Source of the DNA: Pogonophryne albipinna
Lineage: Eukaryota; Chordata; Actinopteri; Perciformes; Artedidraconidae
Reading direction: 5' to 3'
NCBI GenBank assembly: GCA_028583405.1
Contig: CM053258.1
Span: forward strand, 314,699-378,698
DNA: 64,000 bases
Under the pieces are notes generated by a model. The model saw only the letters and a program-made list of their open reading frames with translations, was not told the DNA's origin and ran no database searches. Shown here one piece after another: positions 39,501 to 51,800 of the stretch. The translations under genes and the position numbers were made by a program. Each line of letters opens with the position of its first letter. Position 1 is the first letter of the stretch.

Positions 39501-42500
39501 TGACATCCCTTGATAATGTAGACAACAGCCAATGACATCCCTTGATAATAGAGACCAACAGCCAATGACATCCCTTGATAATAGTAGACCAACAGCCAAT
39601 GACATCCCTTGATAATAGAGACCAACAGCCAATGACATCCCTTGATAATAAGACTCAACAGCCAATGACATCCTCTTGATAATAGAGACCAACAGCCAAT
39701 GACATCCTCTTGATAATAGAGACCAACAGCCAATGGACATCCCTTGATAATGTAGACCAACAGACAATGACATCCCTTGATAATGTAGACCAACAGCCAA
39801 TGACATCTCTTGATAATGTAGACCAAGAGCCAATGACATCCCTTGATAATGTAGACCAACAGACAATGACATCCCTTGATAATAGTAGACCAACAGCCAA
39901 TGACATCCCTTGATAATAGAGACCAACAGCAATGACATCCCTTGATAATGTAAGACCAACAGCCAATGACATCCCTTGATAATAGAGACCAACAGCCAAT
40001 GACATCCCTTGATAATAGAGACCAACAGCCAATGACATCCCTTGATAATAGAGACCAACAGCCAATGACATCCCTTGATAATAGAGACCAACAGCCAATG
40101 ACATCCCTTGATAATAGAGACCAACAGCCAATGACATCCCTTGATAATAGAGACCAACAGCCAATGACATCCCTTGATAATAGAGACCAACAGCCAATGA
40201 CATCCCTTGATAATAGAGACCAACAGCCAATGGACATCCCTTGATAATAGTAGACCAACAGACAATGACATCCCTTGATAATGTAGACCAACAGCCAATG
40301 ACATCTCTTGATAATAGTAGACCAAGAGCCAATGACATCCCTTGATAATGTAGACCAACAGACAATGACATCCCTTGATAATAGTAGACCAACAGCCAAT
40401 GACATCCCTTGATAATAGAGACCAACAGCCAATGACATCCCTTGATAATGTAAGACCAACAGCCAATGACATCCCTTGATAATAGAGACCAACAGCCAAT
40501 GACATCCCTTGATAATAGAGACCAACAGCCAATGACATCCCTTGATAATAGAGACCAACAGCCAATGACATCCCTTGATAATAAAGACCAACAGCCAATG
40601 ACATCCCTTGATAATAGAGACCAACAGCCAATGACATCCCTTGATAATAGAGACCAACAGCCAATGACATCCCTTGATAATGTAGACCAACAGACAATGA
40701 CATCCCTTGATAATAGAGGACCAACAGCCAATGACATCCCTTGATAATAGAGACCAACAGCCAATGACATCCCTTGATAATAGAGACCAACAGCCAATGA
40801 CATCCCTTGATAATAGTAGACCAACAGACAATGACATCCCTTGATAATGTAGACCAACAGCCAATGACATCCTCTTGATAATGTAGACCAAGAGCCAATG
40901 ACATCCCTTGATAATGTAGACCAACAGACAATGACATCCCTTGATAATAGAGACCAACAGCCAATGACATCCCTTGATAATAGAGACCAACAGCCAATGA
41001 CATCCCTTGATAATAAAGACCAACAGCCAATGACATCCCTTGATAATGTAGACCAACAGCCAATGACATCCCTTGATAATAGAGACCAACAGCCAATGAC
41101 ATCCCTTGATAATAGAGACCAACAGCCAATGACATCCCTTGATAATAAAGACCAACAGCCAATGACATCCCTTGATAATAGAGACCAACAGCCAATGACA
41201 TCCCTTGATAATGTAGACCAACAGCCAATGACATCCCTTGATAATAGAGACCAACAGCCAATGACATCCCTTGATAATAAGACCAACAGCCAATGACATC
41301 CCTTGATAATAGAGACCAACAGCCAATGACATCCCTTGATAATAGAGACCAACAGCCAATGACATCCCTTGATAATAGAGACCAACAGCCAATGACATCC
41401 CTTGATAATAGAGACCAACAGCCAATGACATCCCTTGATAATGTATACCAACAGCCAATGACATCCCTTGATAATAGAGACCAACAGCCAATGACATCCC
41501 TTGATAATGTAGACCAACAGACAATGACATCCCTTGATAATAGAGACCAACAGCCAATGACATCCCTTGATAATAGAGACCAACAGCCAATGACATCTCT
41601 TGATAATGTAGACCAACAGCCAATGACATCCCTTGATAATAGAGACCAACAGACAATGACATCCCTTGATAATGTAGACCAACAGCCAATGACATCTCTT
41701 GATAATGTAGACCAACAGCCAATGACATCCCTTGATAATAAAGACCAACAGCCAATGACATCCCTTGATAATGTAGACCAACAGCCAATGACATCTCTTG
41801 ATAATAAAGACCAACAGCCAATGACATCCCTTGATAATAGAGACCAACAGCCAATGACATCCCTTGATAATAGAGACCAACAGCCAATGACATCCCTTGA
41901 TAATAAAGACCAACAGCCAATTACATCCCTTGATAATAGAGACCAACAGCCAATGACATCCCTTGATAATAGAGACCAACAGCCAATGACATCCCTTGAT
42001 AATGTAGACCAACAGCCAATGACATCCCTTGATAATGTAGACCAACAGCCAATGACATCCCTTGATAATAGAGACCAACAGCCAATGACATCTCTTGATA
42101 ATATAGACCAACAGCCAATGACATCCCTTGATAATAAAGACCAACAGCCAATGACATCCCTTGATAATGGAGAGCAACAGCCAATGACATCCCTTGATAA
42201 TAAAGACCAACAGCCAATGACATCCCTTGATAATGTAGACCAACAGCCAATGACATCCCTTGATAATAAAGACCAACAGCCAATGACGTCCCTTGATAAT
42301 GTAGACACAGCCAATGACGTCCCTTGATAATAAAGACCAACAGCCAATGACGTCCCTTGATAATGTAGACAGCCAATGACATCCCTTGATAATAAAGACC
42401 AACAGCCAATGACATCCCTTGATAATAGAGACCAACAGCCAATGACATCCCTTGATAATAGAGACCAACAGCCAATAACGTCCCTTGATAATGTAGACCA

Positions 42501-43214
42501 ACAGCCAATGACATCCCTTGATAATAAAGACCAACAGCCAATGACGTCCCTTGATAATGTAGACAGCCAATGACGTCCCTTAATAATAAAGACCAACAGC
42601 CAATGACATCCCTTGATAATGTAGACCAACAGCCAATGACATCCCTTGATAATAAAGACCAACAGCCAATGACGTCCCTTGATAATGTAGACAGCCAATG
42701 ACGTCCCTTGATAATAAAGACCAACAGCCAATGACGTCCCTTGATAATGTAGACAGCCAATGACATCCCTTGATAATAAAGACCAACAGCCAATGACATC
42801 CCTTGATAATAGAGACCAACAGCCAATGACATCCCTTGATAATAAAGACCAACAGCCAATAACGTCCCTTGATAATGTAGACCAACAGCCAATGACATCC
42901 CTTGATAATAAAGACCAACAGCCAATGACGTCCCTTGATAATGTAGACAGCCAATGACGTCCCTTAATAATAAAGACCAACAGCCAATGACGTCCCTTGA
43001 TAATGTAGACAGCCAATGACATCCCTTGATAATAAAGACCAACAGCCAATGACATCCCTTGATAATAGAGACCAACAGCCAATGACATCCCTTGATAATA
43101 GAGACCAACAGCCAATAACGTCCCTTGATAATAGAGACCAACAGCCAATGACATCCCTTGATAATAGAGACCAACAGCCAATCATATCCCTGGATAATGG
43201 AGAGCCAATCATAC
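36547..43214. repeat. 33-bp minisatellite, about 202 copies, right arm
   Basis: Reverse complement of the left 33-bp array; read on the plus strand each unit holds TTGATAATAGAGACCAACAG then CCAATGACATCCC. Many isolated one-base deletions and insertions (for example AGCCATGACATC near 37571, GACCACAGCC near 38219, AATGTAAGACC near 39950) contrast with the cleaner left array and suggest unpolished consensus between roughly 37.4 and 40.9 kb. Confidence 0.96.
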
Positions 43215-43294
43215 CTGCAGAGCTTCAGCGAGGCTCCTCCTCTCTCCGTCCACCAGGATGAAGGGACGGGTTTTCTCCAGCAGGGGGCGCCTGT
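43215..43294 (-). CDS. Exon 2 of the signal-peptide gene, right copy
   Basis: Reverse-strand copy, identical over all 80 bp to 8066-8145, with the same CAG acceptor (flanking 43295) and GTAT donor (43214-43211). It encodes D-RRPLLEKTRPFILVDGERR-SLAEALQ after joining to exon 1 at 48084. Transcription would run toward the palindrome centre, directly into the 33-bp array. Identity to the left copy, while the surrounding intron carries substitutions, fits either recent origin or selection; 80 bp is too short to choose. Confidence 0.6.
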
Positions 43295-44251
43295 CTGAGC
43301 ACAAACACGCAGGTCAGCGATTGGTCGGAACAGCAGGATACCGGACAACATTCAGAAGACTATGCTAACAGAACATAAGCATTCGGGACTTCTCATTTGC
43401 TTTGATTAGAACGTGTAAAACAATAATCCAAATAATAATAATAATGAAAGAAGAGAATTATGAGACTGTACAAACTCCAGCAGTTTCAGATTGATAAACT
43501 AAAATATGATTGACTTGCAAATGATCTATAAACAAATGATCTAACTACACATCCGAAAAGAAGTGGGAAGACGTTTACACTGATTTATCATTATTACTGG
43601 ACACCTGATAACGCTGCGCCGTGACAACCAATCAGCAGCAGAGCTACCGTTAGCGGTTAGCAGTCGAAGTTCAGTTGTGCTAAATAGCGAGAAGCTAACA
43701 GCTAACGAAGTTTCGATTGAGTTGCACTACGGTGCGTTCAGGCTTTTAGAATTTGGCGAATGTAAATGATTGCTTAACCATGATGTGTTCAATGTCATCT
43801 TGTAAAATGTAGTTTGGGATGAGAAATCTGAGTTGTTTGAAGGGGATCTTTCAGCAATGTGAAATAGATTTGAGAGAGAACTATGAGCCATAAGCGTCTT
43901 TGAGCATTAGGAAAAGCGCTATACAAATCCCATGTATTATTATATTTATTAAATGAATGTAATACGGGGTAAAACAGTATCAATATGAAAGCTGGTTAGT
44001 GAGCGTCATGACATCGGGCTGATGCGTTTCCCTCGAGCTGCACACACAGGTTTACTGTACGCTTGTTGTGACCTTATTTACAGACTCAATGAATCCGTCA
44101 GTAAACCCAGGGCATTTCTCTGAACCTAATTATGAAGTCTACTCAAAGCTCTGCAAACACAAAGGGTTTAGTTCCACCGTGTTCAGAGCAGCTCTCCTGT
44201 GAGAGGAAGGTCTATCGATCTCATGAAACACTCCTTCTCCTCCGCAGCGTT
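43295..44251. other. Intron 1 unique DNA, right arm
   Basis: Mirror of 7102-8065. It contains the acceptor of exon 2 and the teleost repeat-like fragment at about 43800-43960 (AAGCGCTATACAAATCCCAT). No gene seen. Confidence 0.6.
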
Positions 44252-45872
44252 CCCTCTGGTTCATTTCATTTCAAACCTTTATTTAACCAGATTGGTCCCA
44301 TTGAGATCATAGATCTCTTTTTCAAGGGAGACCTGCAGCATATAGGTTCCACATGAAACAATAAAGGACATTATACATTATATTTACAGGATACATTTAC
44401 ATATAGACATTTACAAGTGCCCATAGTATCAACGAGCATTTCATTTAGCTTAGCTTTAAAAACATGCAGAGGAATGAGATTGCTCAGTTTCAATTCTTGC
44501 TGAAGATTGTTCCAAGCAAGTGGAGCTGCACATAAAAGCTGTCTTACCTGAGACAGTCCTTGCTCTTGGCACATCTAACAATACGACATCATGCCATCTC
44601 AGACAACAGCTGCTTGCTACTCTGTGTTATCAGAGAGCAGATAGAATACGGGAGTTTACCCAACAAAGCTTTATAAATAAACGTGTACCAATGACTGAGC
44701 CTCCGTACAGTAAGTGATGCAGACCTGCCTTGGTATACAGGGTACAGTGATGAGTCAGTGCTTTACAGTTTGTGACAAACCTCAGTGCGCTGTGATACAC
44801 AGCATCTAACTTGTTCAGGCAATAGGCAGGTGCATTCATATACAACAGATCACCATAGTCCAGCACAGGTCAAAAGGTCACAGAGCCTTTTCCTGGCCTC
44901 AAGTGAGAAACAGGACTTGTTCCTGTAGAAGAAACCTAGCCTAACCCTCAGCTTTTTAAGCAGGTTATTGACCTGAAGTTTAAAAGTGAGACAATCATCA
45001 AGCCAGATACCAAGGTATTTATAACAAGTAACCACCTTGAGTACTTGTCCTTGCATAGTAACAATATCCAAAACAGGCTCTGGTGTCTTTTTAGCTTTAG
45101 AAAAGAGCATTACCTTGGTTTTCTCAACATTTAAAAGAAGCTTAAGCTCAGCGGGCTGAGTCTGAATAATGTTAAAAACAGCCTGTAATTTAACACCAGC
45201 CTCCTGAATGGAGGGACCTGCACAGTACATCACGGTATCATCCACATACAAATGTAAAGTAGCTTCATCCACATTTTCACCTAAACTGTTGATGTAGATG
45301 GAGAATAAAAGTGGACCTAAAACAGAACCTTGAGGAACACCATTAGCAATGTTTAACCACTCAGAAGACAGCCCATCAAAGTGAACACATTGGGACCTTT
45401 CAGAGAGGTAGTTCACAAACCACCCACTGCATGGCTGGATATGCCAATACTGAGTAGCCTCTGCTTTAAGATGAGATGATCAACGGTATCAAACGCTTTG
45501 GACAGGTCAATAAATAGAGCTGCACAATCTGCTTATTATCTAAAATACTCTCCACATCATTCACCACTTTCATTGTGGCAGTGATGGTGCTGTGTTGCTT
45601 TCTGAAGCCTGACTGATGTTTAGACAGGATGTCATTTGTACATAAAAACACCTTTACCTGTTCACTCACTAAGCGTTCGAGCACCTTAGCCAGAACAGAC
45701 AACTTAGAGATGGGTCTATAGTTATTTAATAAGGTGGCCTCCCCTCCTTTTAGCAAAGGCAGGACATACGCTGACTTCCATACTTTTGGAATTGCGTTTG
45801 AGCTGAGGGAGAGGTTAAAAAGAGTAGTGAGAGGTGGAGCAACCCAATCTGGTTAAATAAAGGTTTGAAATG
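44252..45872 (-). mobile_element. 5'-truncated LINE with an inverted tail, right arm
   Basis: Reverse-strand counterpart of the left element. The 29-bp tail inverted repeat is again perfect (44267-44295 and 45844-45872). It shares the left copy's 5' truncation point and two frameshifts, so it is the same insertion in another copy of the locus, not an independent event. Confidence 0.85.
44371..45843 (-). pseudogene. LINE reverse transcriptase, frameshifted, right arm
   Basis: Same domain order as the left copy: RPISKLSVLAKVLERL, SGFRKQHSTITATMK, GVPQGSVLGPLLFSIYIN and the motif C box. Differences from the left copy: motif C reads LYVDDTVMYC here against LYADDTVMSC, and one G is missing near 45530 (CAGATTGTG against CAGAGTTGTG on the coding strand), which adds a frameshift before motif A. 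The shared frameshifts near 45416 and 44860 remain. It is non-functional. Confidence 0.83.
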
Positions 45873-45941
45873 AAAAAAATGAACAATCTCTATTTAAAAA
45901 CGGTGTATTTCATTATATTGCATGTTTCAATGGTGATTCAA

Positions 45942-45942
<1 letters not shown>

Positions 45943-45986
<44 letters not shown>
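45943..45986. repeat. (GT)n microsatellite, right arm
   Basis: Mirror of the (CA)n at 5358-5415, about 14 bp shorter. Confidence 0.95.
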
Positions 45987-45988
<2 letters not shown>

Positions 45989-46407
45989 TCAGAAATGGAA
46001 TCAATCCTCAAGAAACCCCAAAAACACTTCAAGCCATGTTGAGCTATTGCCTGCAGATGCTAATTGAAGCTACTTGTGTGAATGTCCCAACATACAGTCT
46101 GCCTATGAGCTGCTAACAGGCTCTGAACACGGAGTAATCACACTGAGACGATTCAACGGAGATCTGAGACATTGTTCAGATGTACTGAGAGATTTAGTTT
46201 GTTCTTGTTCATAATGTAGACGGCGTAGTTTAGAAGCAGAAAGCCTCCACGTGTGATTCCAGAGGAAGCCGTTCAAGTTTCATTCTGATTCACTGCAACT
46301 TCTAAACCAATCAGCAGGAAGGTGAGCAGAGGCGTTACCGTTAGCTGCTAGCTTAGCCTCAGATTAGCTACCTAGCAACGGGCAAGCTTTCAATTAAGTT
46401 AAAGCTC
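45987..46407. other. Intron 1 unique DNA, right arm
   Basis: Mirror of 4941-5357; no gene recognised. Confidence 0.65.
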
Positions 46408-46461
46408 ACACTCATTTCCCCCCACTTACACACACATGCTTACACACTCACTTTCCCCCAC

Positions 46462-46499
<38 letters not shown>

Positions 46500-46513
46500 T
46501 CACTTTCCCCCAC

Positions 46514-46555
<42 letters not shown>

Positions 46556-46569
46556 TCACTTTCCCCCAC

Positions 46570-46627
<58 letters not shown>

Positions 46628-46652
46628 TCACTTTCCCCCACTTACACACACA

Positions 46653-46729
<77 letters not shown>

Positions 46730-46779
46730 ACACTTCTCCCCACTTACACACACATGCTCACACACTCACTTTCCCCCAC

Positions 46780-46847
<68 letters not shown>

Positions 46848-46975
46848 TCACTTTCCCCCACTTACACACACACACACACACACTCACACTTCACCCCACT
46901 TACACACACACACAGTCTCACACAAACACACACACACGGTCTCACACACACACACGGTCTCTCTCACACACATGG

Positions 46976-47035
<60 letters not shown>

Positions 47036-47100
47036 GGTCTCACACACACGGTCTCTCTCACACACACACACACACAGTCTCACACACACACACACGGTCT
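46408..47100. repeat. Compound (CA)n microsatellite block, right arm
   Basis: Mirror of 4179-4940 with CA runs and ACTCACTCACTTTCCCCCAC spacers. The order and lengths of runs differ from the left arm, so alignment here is only approximate. Confidence 0.95.
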
Positions 47101-47399
47101 GTATGCGTAGTGTCTCCGTGTGATTCATAATGACATGTTGTGTAAGAGTTAATGGTCCGTGTGTTGAGCTTTTTACTTGGATAGATAAGATATTAACTTG
47201 AGTAAAACTAGCAATACTACAGTTTACAAATACTTTGCAATCAAAATTGTGCTCAAGTAAAAAGGCAGTTAAGTATTTATATTTATATAATAGTAATACG
47301 TCATCTGAAGGTGCTTCACAGAGTAAAATGATCTAGGACACATTAAAACAGCAGGAAAGGGAAAAGCTATGGATCTGAGATTCTGAGGATCAGAGATCA
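47101..47399. other. Unique intron DNA, right arm
   Basis: Mirror of 3875-4178; nothing recognised. Confidence 0.65.
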
Positions 47400-47584
47400 G
47401 AGTCCTGAGACATTTACTAGTTATAGTCCTGAGACATTTACTAGTTATAGTCCTGAGACATTTACTAGTTATAGTCCTGAGACATTTACTAGTTATAGTC
47501 CTGAGACATTTACTAGTTATAGTCCTGAGACATTTACTAGTTATAGTCCTGAGACATTTACTAGTTATAGTCCTGAGACATTTC
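47400..47584. repeat. 24-bp minisatellite, about 8 copies, right arm
   Basis: Reverse complement of the left 24-bp array (CTGAGACATTTACTAGTTAT units) with only about a third as many copies. Confidence 0.95.
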
Positions 47585-47746
47585 TACATCATATTGTTGC
47601 GTCACATCTGACTGTGGTAGACTAACACAGACTTTTAGCGAAGTGTTCACTCTTTCTGTGACTTCACTAGTTTCCTTTTTAAAGGCTTTATCATCACATG
47701 CTCAGAGCTACAGGTCAGACATCTGGAGTCCTGAGCTCCTCCAACA

Positions 47747-47799
<53 letters not shown>

Positions 47800-48083
47800 G
47801 ACATTAAACAACACGAACAAAGGAGGTGCATATTGTTCAAAGCAGCCAAAGCTGTTAAATCAATGACGTGGAGTTAATTTACAAGATTTCCCTTTTAATT
47901 ATAATGGATTTTAAGAACAAAGCATTGAATGTACTTAAGAAAGTACATTAAAGTGTACTTCAGTCCGGTACTTGAGTAAATGTACTCCCCTCCTCTGGAT
48001 ACACTAACAGCTGATCTCATACAAGTAAAATAATACGGTTTGAAAAACATGGCTAAAAGACAAAAACAAACTTAAAGCCTTAC
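47585..48083. other. Start of intron 1, right arm, with long (AT)n
   Basis: Unique DNA with (AT)n at about 47750-47798. A substitution against the left arm is visible beside it (CAGACATCTGG here; the left reads CCAGACGTCTG). No gene. Confidence 0.7.
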
Positions 48084-48168
48084 CGGTCAGCCTGTCCGGC
48101 GGTGCGTTCAGGGACCGGGCGGCAGTGAAGGCAGCGCTGAGCAGCAGCACGGTGACAGCTCCTGTCAT
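48084..48168 (-). CDS. Exon 1 (signal peptide) of the signal-peptide gene, right copy
   Basis: Reverse-strand exon identical to 2785-2869: ATG at 48168-48166, 28 codons with a VLLL hydrophobic core, phase-1 end and a GTAAGG donor from 48083. Upstream (higher coordinates) are the same four-codon upstream ORF (48202-48216), GA-rich leader and TATA-like box. Together with exon 2 at 43215 it forms the same 55-codon open start as the left copy. No further exon is visible before the palindrome centre. Confidence 0.6.
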
Positions 48169-48201
48169 CCTCTCACCGGGAGCAGGTCGCTCTGTGTCCG
48201 G

Positions 48202-48216
48202 TCAAAACAACTCCAT
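48202..48216 (-). other. Four-codon upstream ORF, right copy
   Basis: Mirror of 2737-2751: ATG, three codons and TGA, ending 33 bp before the exon 1 ATG. Confidence 0.4.
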
Positions 48217-48252
48217 GCTGCTCACACCCAGCGAGCAGAGGGACCGGGACTT

Positions 48253-48257
48253 CTCCG

Positions 48258-48319
<62 letters not shown>

Positions 48320-48371
48320 GTTCTCTCTCTCCGGTTCTCTCTCTCTCTCTCTCTCCGGTTCTCTCTCTCCG

Positions 48372-48435
<64 letters not shown>

Positions 48436-48451
48436 CGGTTCTCTCTCTCCG

Positions 48452-48519
<68 letters not shown>

Positions 48520-48544
48520 GATCTCTCTCCGGATCTCTCTCTCT
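48253..48544. repeat. CT-rich array (GA-rich leader), right arm
   Basis: (CT)n with CCGGTT/CCGGAT interruptions; mirror of 2401-2700 with different spacing of the interruptions. Confidence 0.93.
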
Positions 48545-48554
48545 GGTTGTCCTG

Positions 48555-48560
48555 TTTATA
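48555..48560 (-). promoter_or_regulatory. TATA-like box, right copy
   Basis: TTTATA on the plus strand is TATAAA on the gene strand, just upstream of the GA-rich leader, as in the left arm. Function inferred from position. Confidence 0.35.
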
Positions 48561-48704
48561 ACAGCGAGGTCACCTGTCCCTTTAAGAGAGAGAGAGAGGA
48601 GGGGGGAGGAAGTGTGTGTGGAGCGAGAGGCCCAGTTCCAAACCGCCCCCTCCCCACTCCCCCTCCGTCTGAAGTCTCGCAGCGAGGCTCCTTCTCTCAG
48701 GTTC

Positions 48705-48898
48705 AAGGCTCTTTATTTGTCAAACAAACGTATCTACAGTGTAGTTATGTCGATGGAAATCTTGTGTCACAGGCTTCTCCAACAGTGCAACACAAAACAC
48801 AGATAAATATAGTGCAAGTAAATAGTAAACACAAAAAGAAAAACAGTTTAAAAAAGTGAAATAGTGCAATAAGTGCTAGTAGCAGCCAGGTGAATATT
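48705..48898 (-). mobile_element. Tail of the teleost interspersed repeat, right arm
   Basis: Reverse complement of 2047-2245, starting TTCAAGGCTCTTTATTTGTC and running into the VNTR at 48899 through AGTAGCAGCCAGGTGAATAT. The continuity with the VNTR supports the VNTR being an expanded internal segment of this element. Confidence 0.55.
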
Positions 48899-51800
48899 GT
48901 GGAGGTGTAACAGCAGATCTGGTGTGTAGCAGCCTTATGGCCTGTGGGTGGAGGTGTAACAGCAGCTCAGGTGTAGCAGCCTTATGGCCTGTGGGTGGAG
49001 GTGTAACAGCAGCTCTGGTGTGTAGCAGCCTTATGGCCTGTGGGTGGAGGTGTAACAGCAGATCTGGTGTAGCAGCCTTATGGCCTGTGGGTGGAGGTGT
49101 AACAGCAGATCTGGTGTAGCAGCCTTATGGCCTGTGGGTGGAGGTGTAACAGCAGATCTGGTGTAGCAGCCTTATGGCCTGTGGGTGGAGGTGTAACAGC
49201 AGCTCTGGTGTGTAGCAGTCTTATGGCCTGTGGGTGGAGGTGTAACAGCAGATCTGGTGTGTAGCAGCCTTATGGCCTGTGGGTGGAGGTGTAACAGCAG
49301 ATCTGGTGTGTAGCAGCCTTATGGCCTGTGGGTGGAGGTGTAACAGCAGATCTGGTGTGTAGCAGCCTTATGGCCTGTGGGTGGAGGTGTAACAGCAGAT
49401 CTGGTGTGTAGCAGCCTTATGGCCTGTGGGTGGAGGTGTAACAGCAGATCTGGTGTGTAGCAGTCTTATGGCCTGTGGGTGGAGGTGTAACAGCAGATCT
49501 GGTGTAGCAGCCTTATGGCCTGTGGGTGGAGGTGTAACAGCAGATCTGGTGTAGCAGTCTTATGGTCTGTGGGTGGAGGTGTAACAGCAGCTCTGGTGTA
49601 GCAGCCTTATGGCCTGTGGGTGGAGGTGTAACAGCAGATCTGGTGTGTAGCAGCCTTATGGCCTGTGGGTGGAGGTGTAACAGCAGCTCAGGTGTAGCAG
49701 CCTTATGGCCTGTGGGTGGAGGTGTAACAGCAGATCTGGTGTGTAGCAGCCTTATGGCCTGTGGGTGGAGGTGTAACAGCAGATCTGGTGTGTAGCAGCC
49801 TTATGGCCTGTGGGTGGAGGTGTAACAGCAGATATGGTGTGTAGCAGTCTTATGGCCTGTGGGTGGAGGTGTAACAGCAGATCTGGTGTAGCAGCCTTAT
49901 GGCCTGTGGGTGGAGGTGTAACAGCAGATCTGGTGTAGCAGTCTTATGGTCTGTGGGTGGAGGTGTAACAGCAGCTCTGGTGTAGCAGCCTTATGGCCTG
50001 TGGGTGGAGGTGTAACAGCAGATCTGGTGTGTAGCAGCCTTATGGCCTGTGGGTGGAGGTGTAACAGCAGCTCAGGTGTAGCAGCCTTATGGCCTGTGGG
50101 TGGAGGTGTAACAGCAGATCTGGTGTAGCAGCATTATGGCCTGTGGGTGGAGGTGTAACAGCAGATCTGGTGTAGCAGTCTTATGGCCTGTGGGTGGAGG
50201 TGTAACAGCAGATCTGGTGTGTAGCAGCCTTATGGCCTGTGGGTGGAGGTGTAACAGCAGCTCTGGTGTGTAGCAGCCTTATGGCCTGTGGGTGGAGGTG
50301 TAACAGCAGATCTGGTGTAGCAGCCTTATGGCCTGTGGGTGGAGGTGTAACAGCAGATCTGGTGTAGCAGCCATATGGCCTGTGGGTGGAGGTGTAACAG
50401 CAGATCTGGTGTGTAGCAGCCTTATGGCCTGTGGGTGGAGGTGTAACAGCAGATCTGGTGTAGCAGCATTATGGCCTGTGGGTGGAGGTGTAACAGCAGA
50501 TCTGGTGTAGCAGCATTATGGCCTGTGGGTGGAGGTGTAACAGCAGATCTGGTGTGTAGCAGCATTATGGCCTGTGGGTGGAGGTGTAACAGCAGATCTG
50601 GTGTAGCAGCCTTATGGCCTGTGGGTGGAGGTGTAACAGCAGATCTGGTGTAGCAGCCTTATGGCCTGTGGGTGGAGGTGTAACAGCAGCTCAGGTGTAG
50701 CAGCCTTATGGCCTGTGGGTGGAGGTGTAACAGCAGATCTGGTGTAGCAGCATTATGGCCTGTGGGTGGAGGTGTAACAGCAGCTCAGGTGTAGCAGCCT
50801 TATGGCCTGTGGGTGGAGGTGTAACAGCAGCTCAGGTGTAGCAGCCTTATGGCCTGTGGGTGGAGGTGTAACAGCAGATCTGGTGTGTAGCAGCCTTATG
50901 GCCTGTGGGTGGAGGTGTAACAGCAGCTCAGGTGTAGCAGCCTTATGGCCTGTGGGTGGAGGTGTAACAGCAGATCTGGTGTAGCAGCATTATGGCCTGT
51001 GGGTGGAGGTGTAACAGCAGATCTGGTGTAGCAGCCTTATGGCCTGTGGGTGGAGGTGTAACAGCAGATCTGGTGTAGCAGCCTTATGGCCTGTGGGTGG
51101 AGGTGTAACAGCAGATCTGATGTGTAGCAGCCTTATGGCCTGTGGGTGGAGGTGTAACAGCAGCTCAGGTGTAGCAGCCTTATGGCCTGTGGGTGGAGGT
51201 GTAACAGCAGATCTGGTGTAGCAGCATTATGGCCAGTGGGTGGAGGTGTAACAGCAGCTCAGGTGTAGCAGCCTTATGGCCTGTGGGTGGAGGTGTAACA
51301 GCAGATCTGGTGTAGCAGCCTTATGGCCTGTGGGTGGAGGTGTAACAGCAGATCTGGTGTAGCAGCCTTATGGCCTGTGGGTGGAGGTGTAACAGCAGAT
51401 CTGGTGTAGCAGCATTATGGCCTGTGGGTGGAGGTGTAACAGCAGCTCAGGTGTAGCAGCCTTATGGCCTGTGGGTGGAGGTGTAACAGCAGATCTGGTG
51501 TAGCAGCCTTATGGCCTGTGGGTGGAGGTGTAACAGCAGATCTGGTGTGTAGCAGCCTTATGGCCTGTGGGTGGAGGTGTAACAGCAGCTCAGGTGTAGC
51601 AGCCTTATGGCCTGTGGGTGGAGGTGTAACAGCAGATCTGGTGTAGCAGCATTATGGCCTGTGGGTGGAGGTGTAACAGCAGCTCAGGTGTAGCAGCCTT
51701 ATGGCCTGTGGGTGGAGGTGTAACAGCAGATCTGGTGTGTAGCAGCCTTATGGCCTGTGGGTGGAGGTGTAACAGCAGCTCAGGTGTAGCAGCCTTATGG

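Noticed and set aside
36522..43351. Minus-strand frame of about 2,219 codons in the right 33-bp array
   Set aside because: Mirror of the left artefact; it switches between repeat phases at indels because all phases are open.
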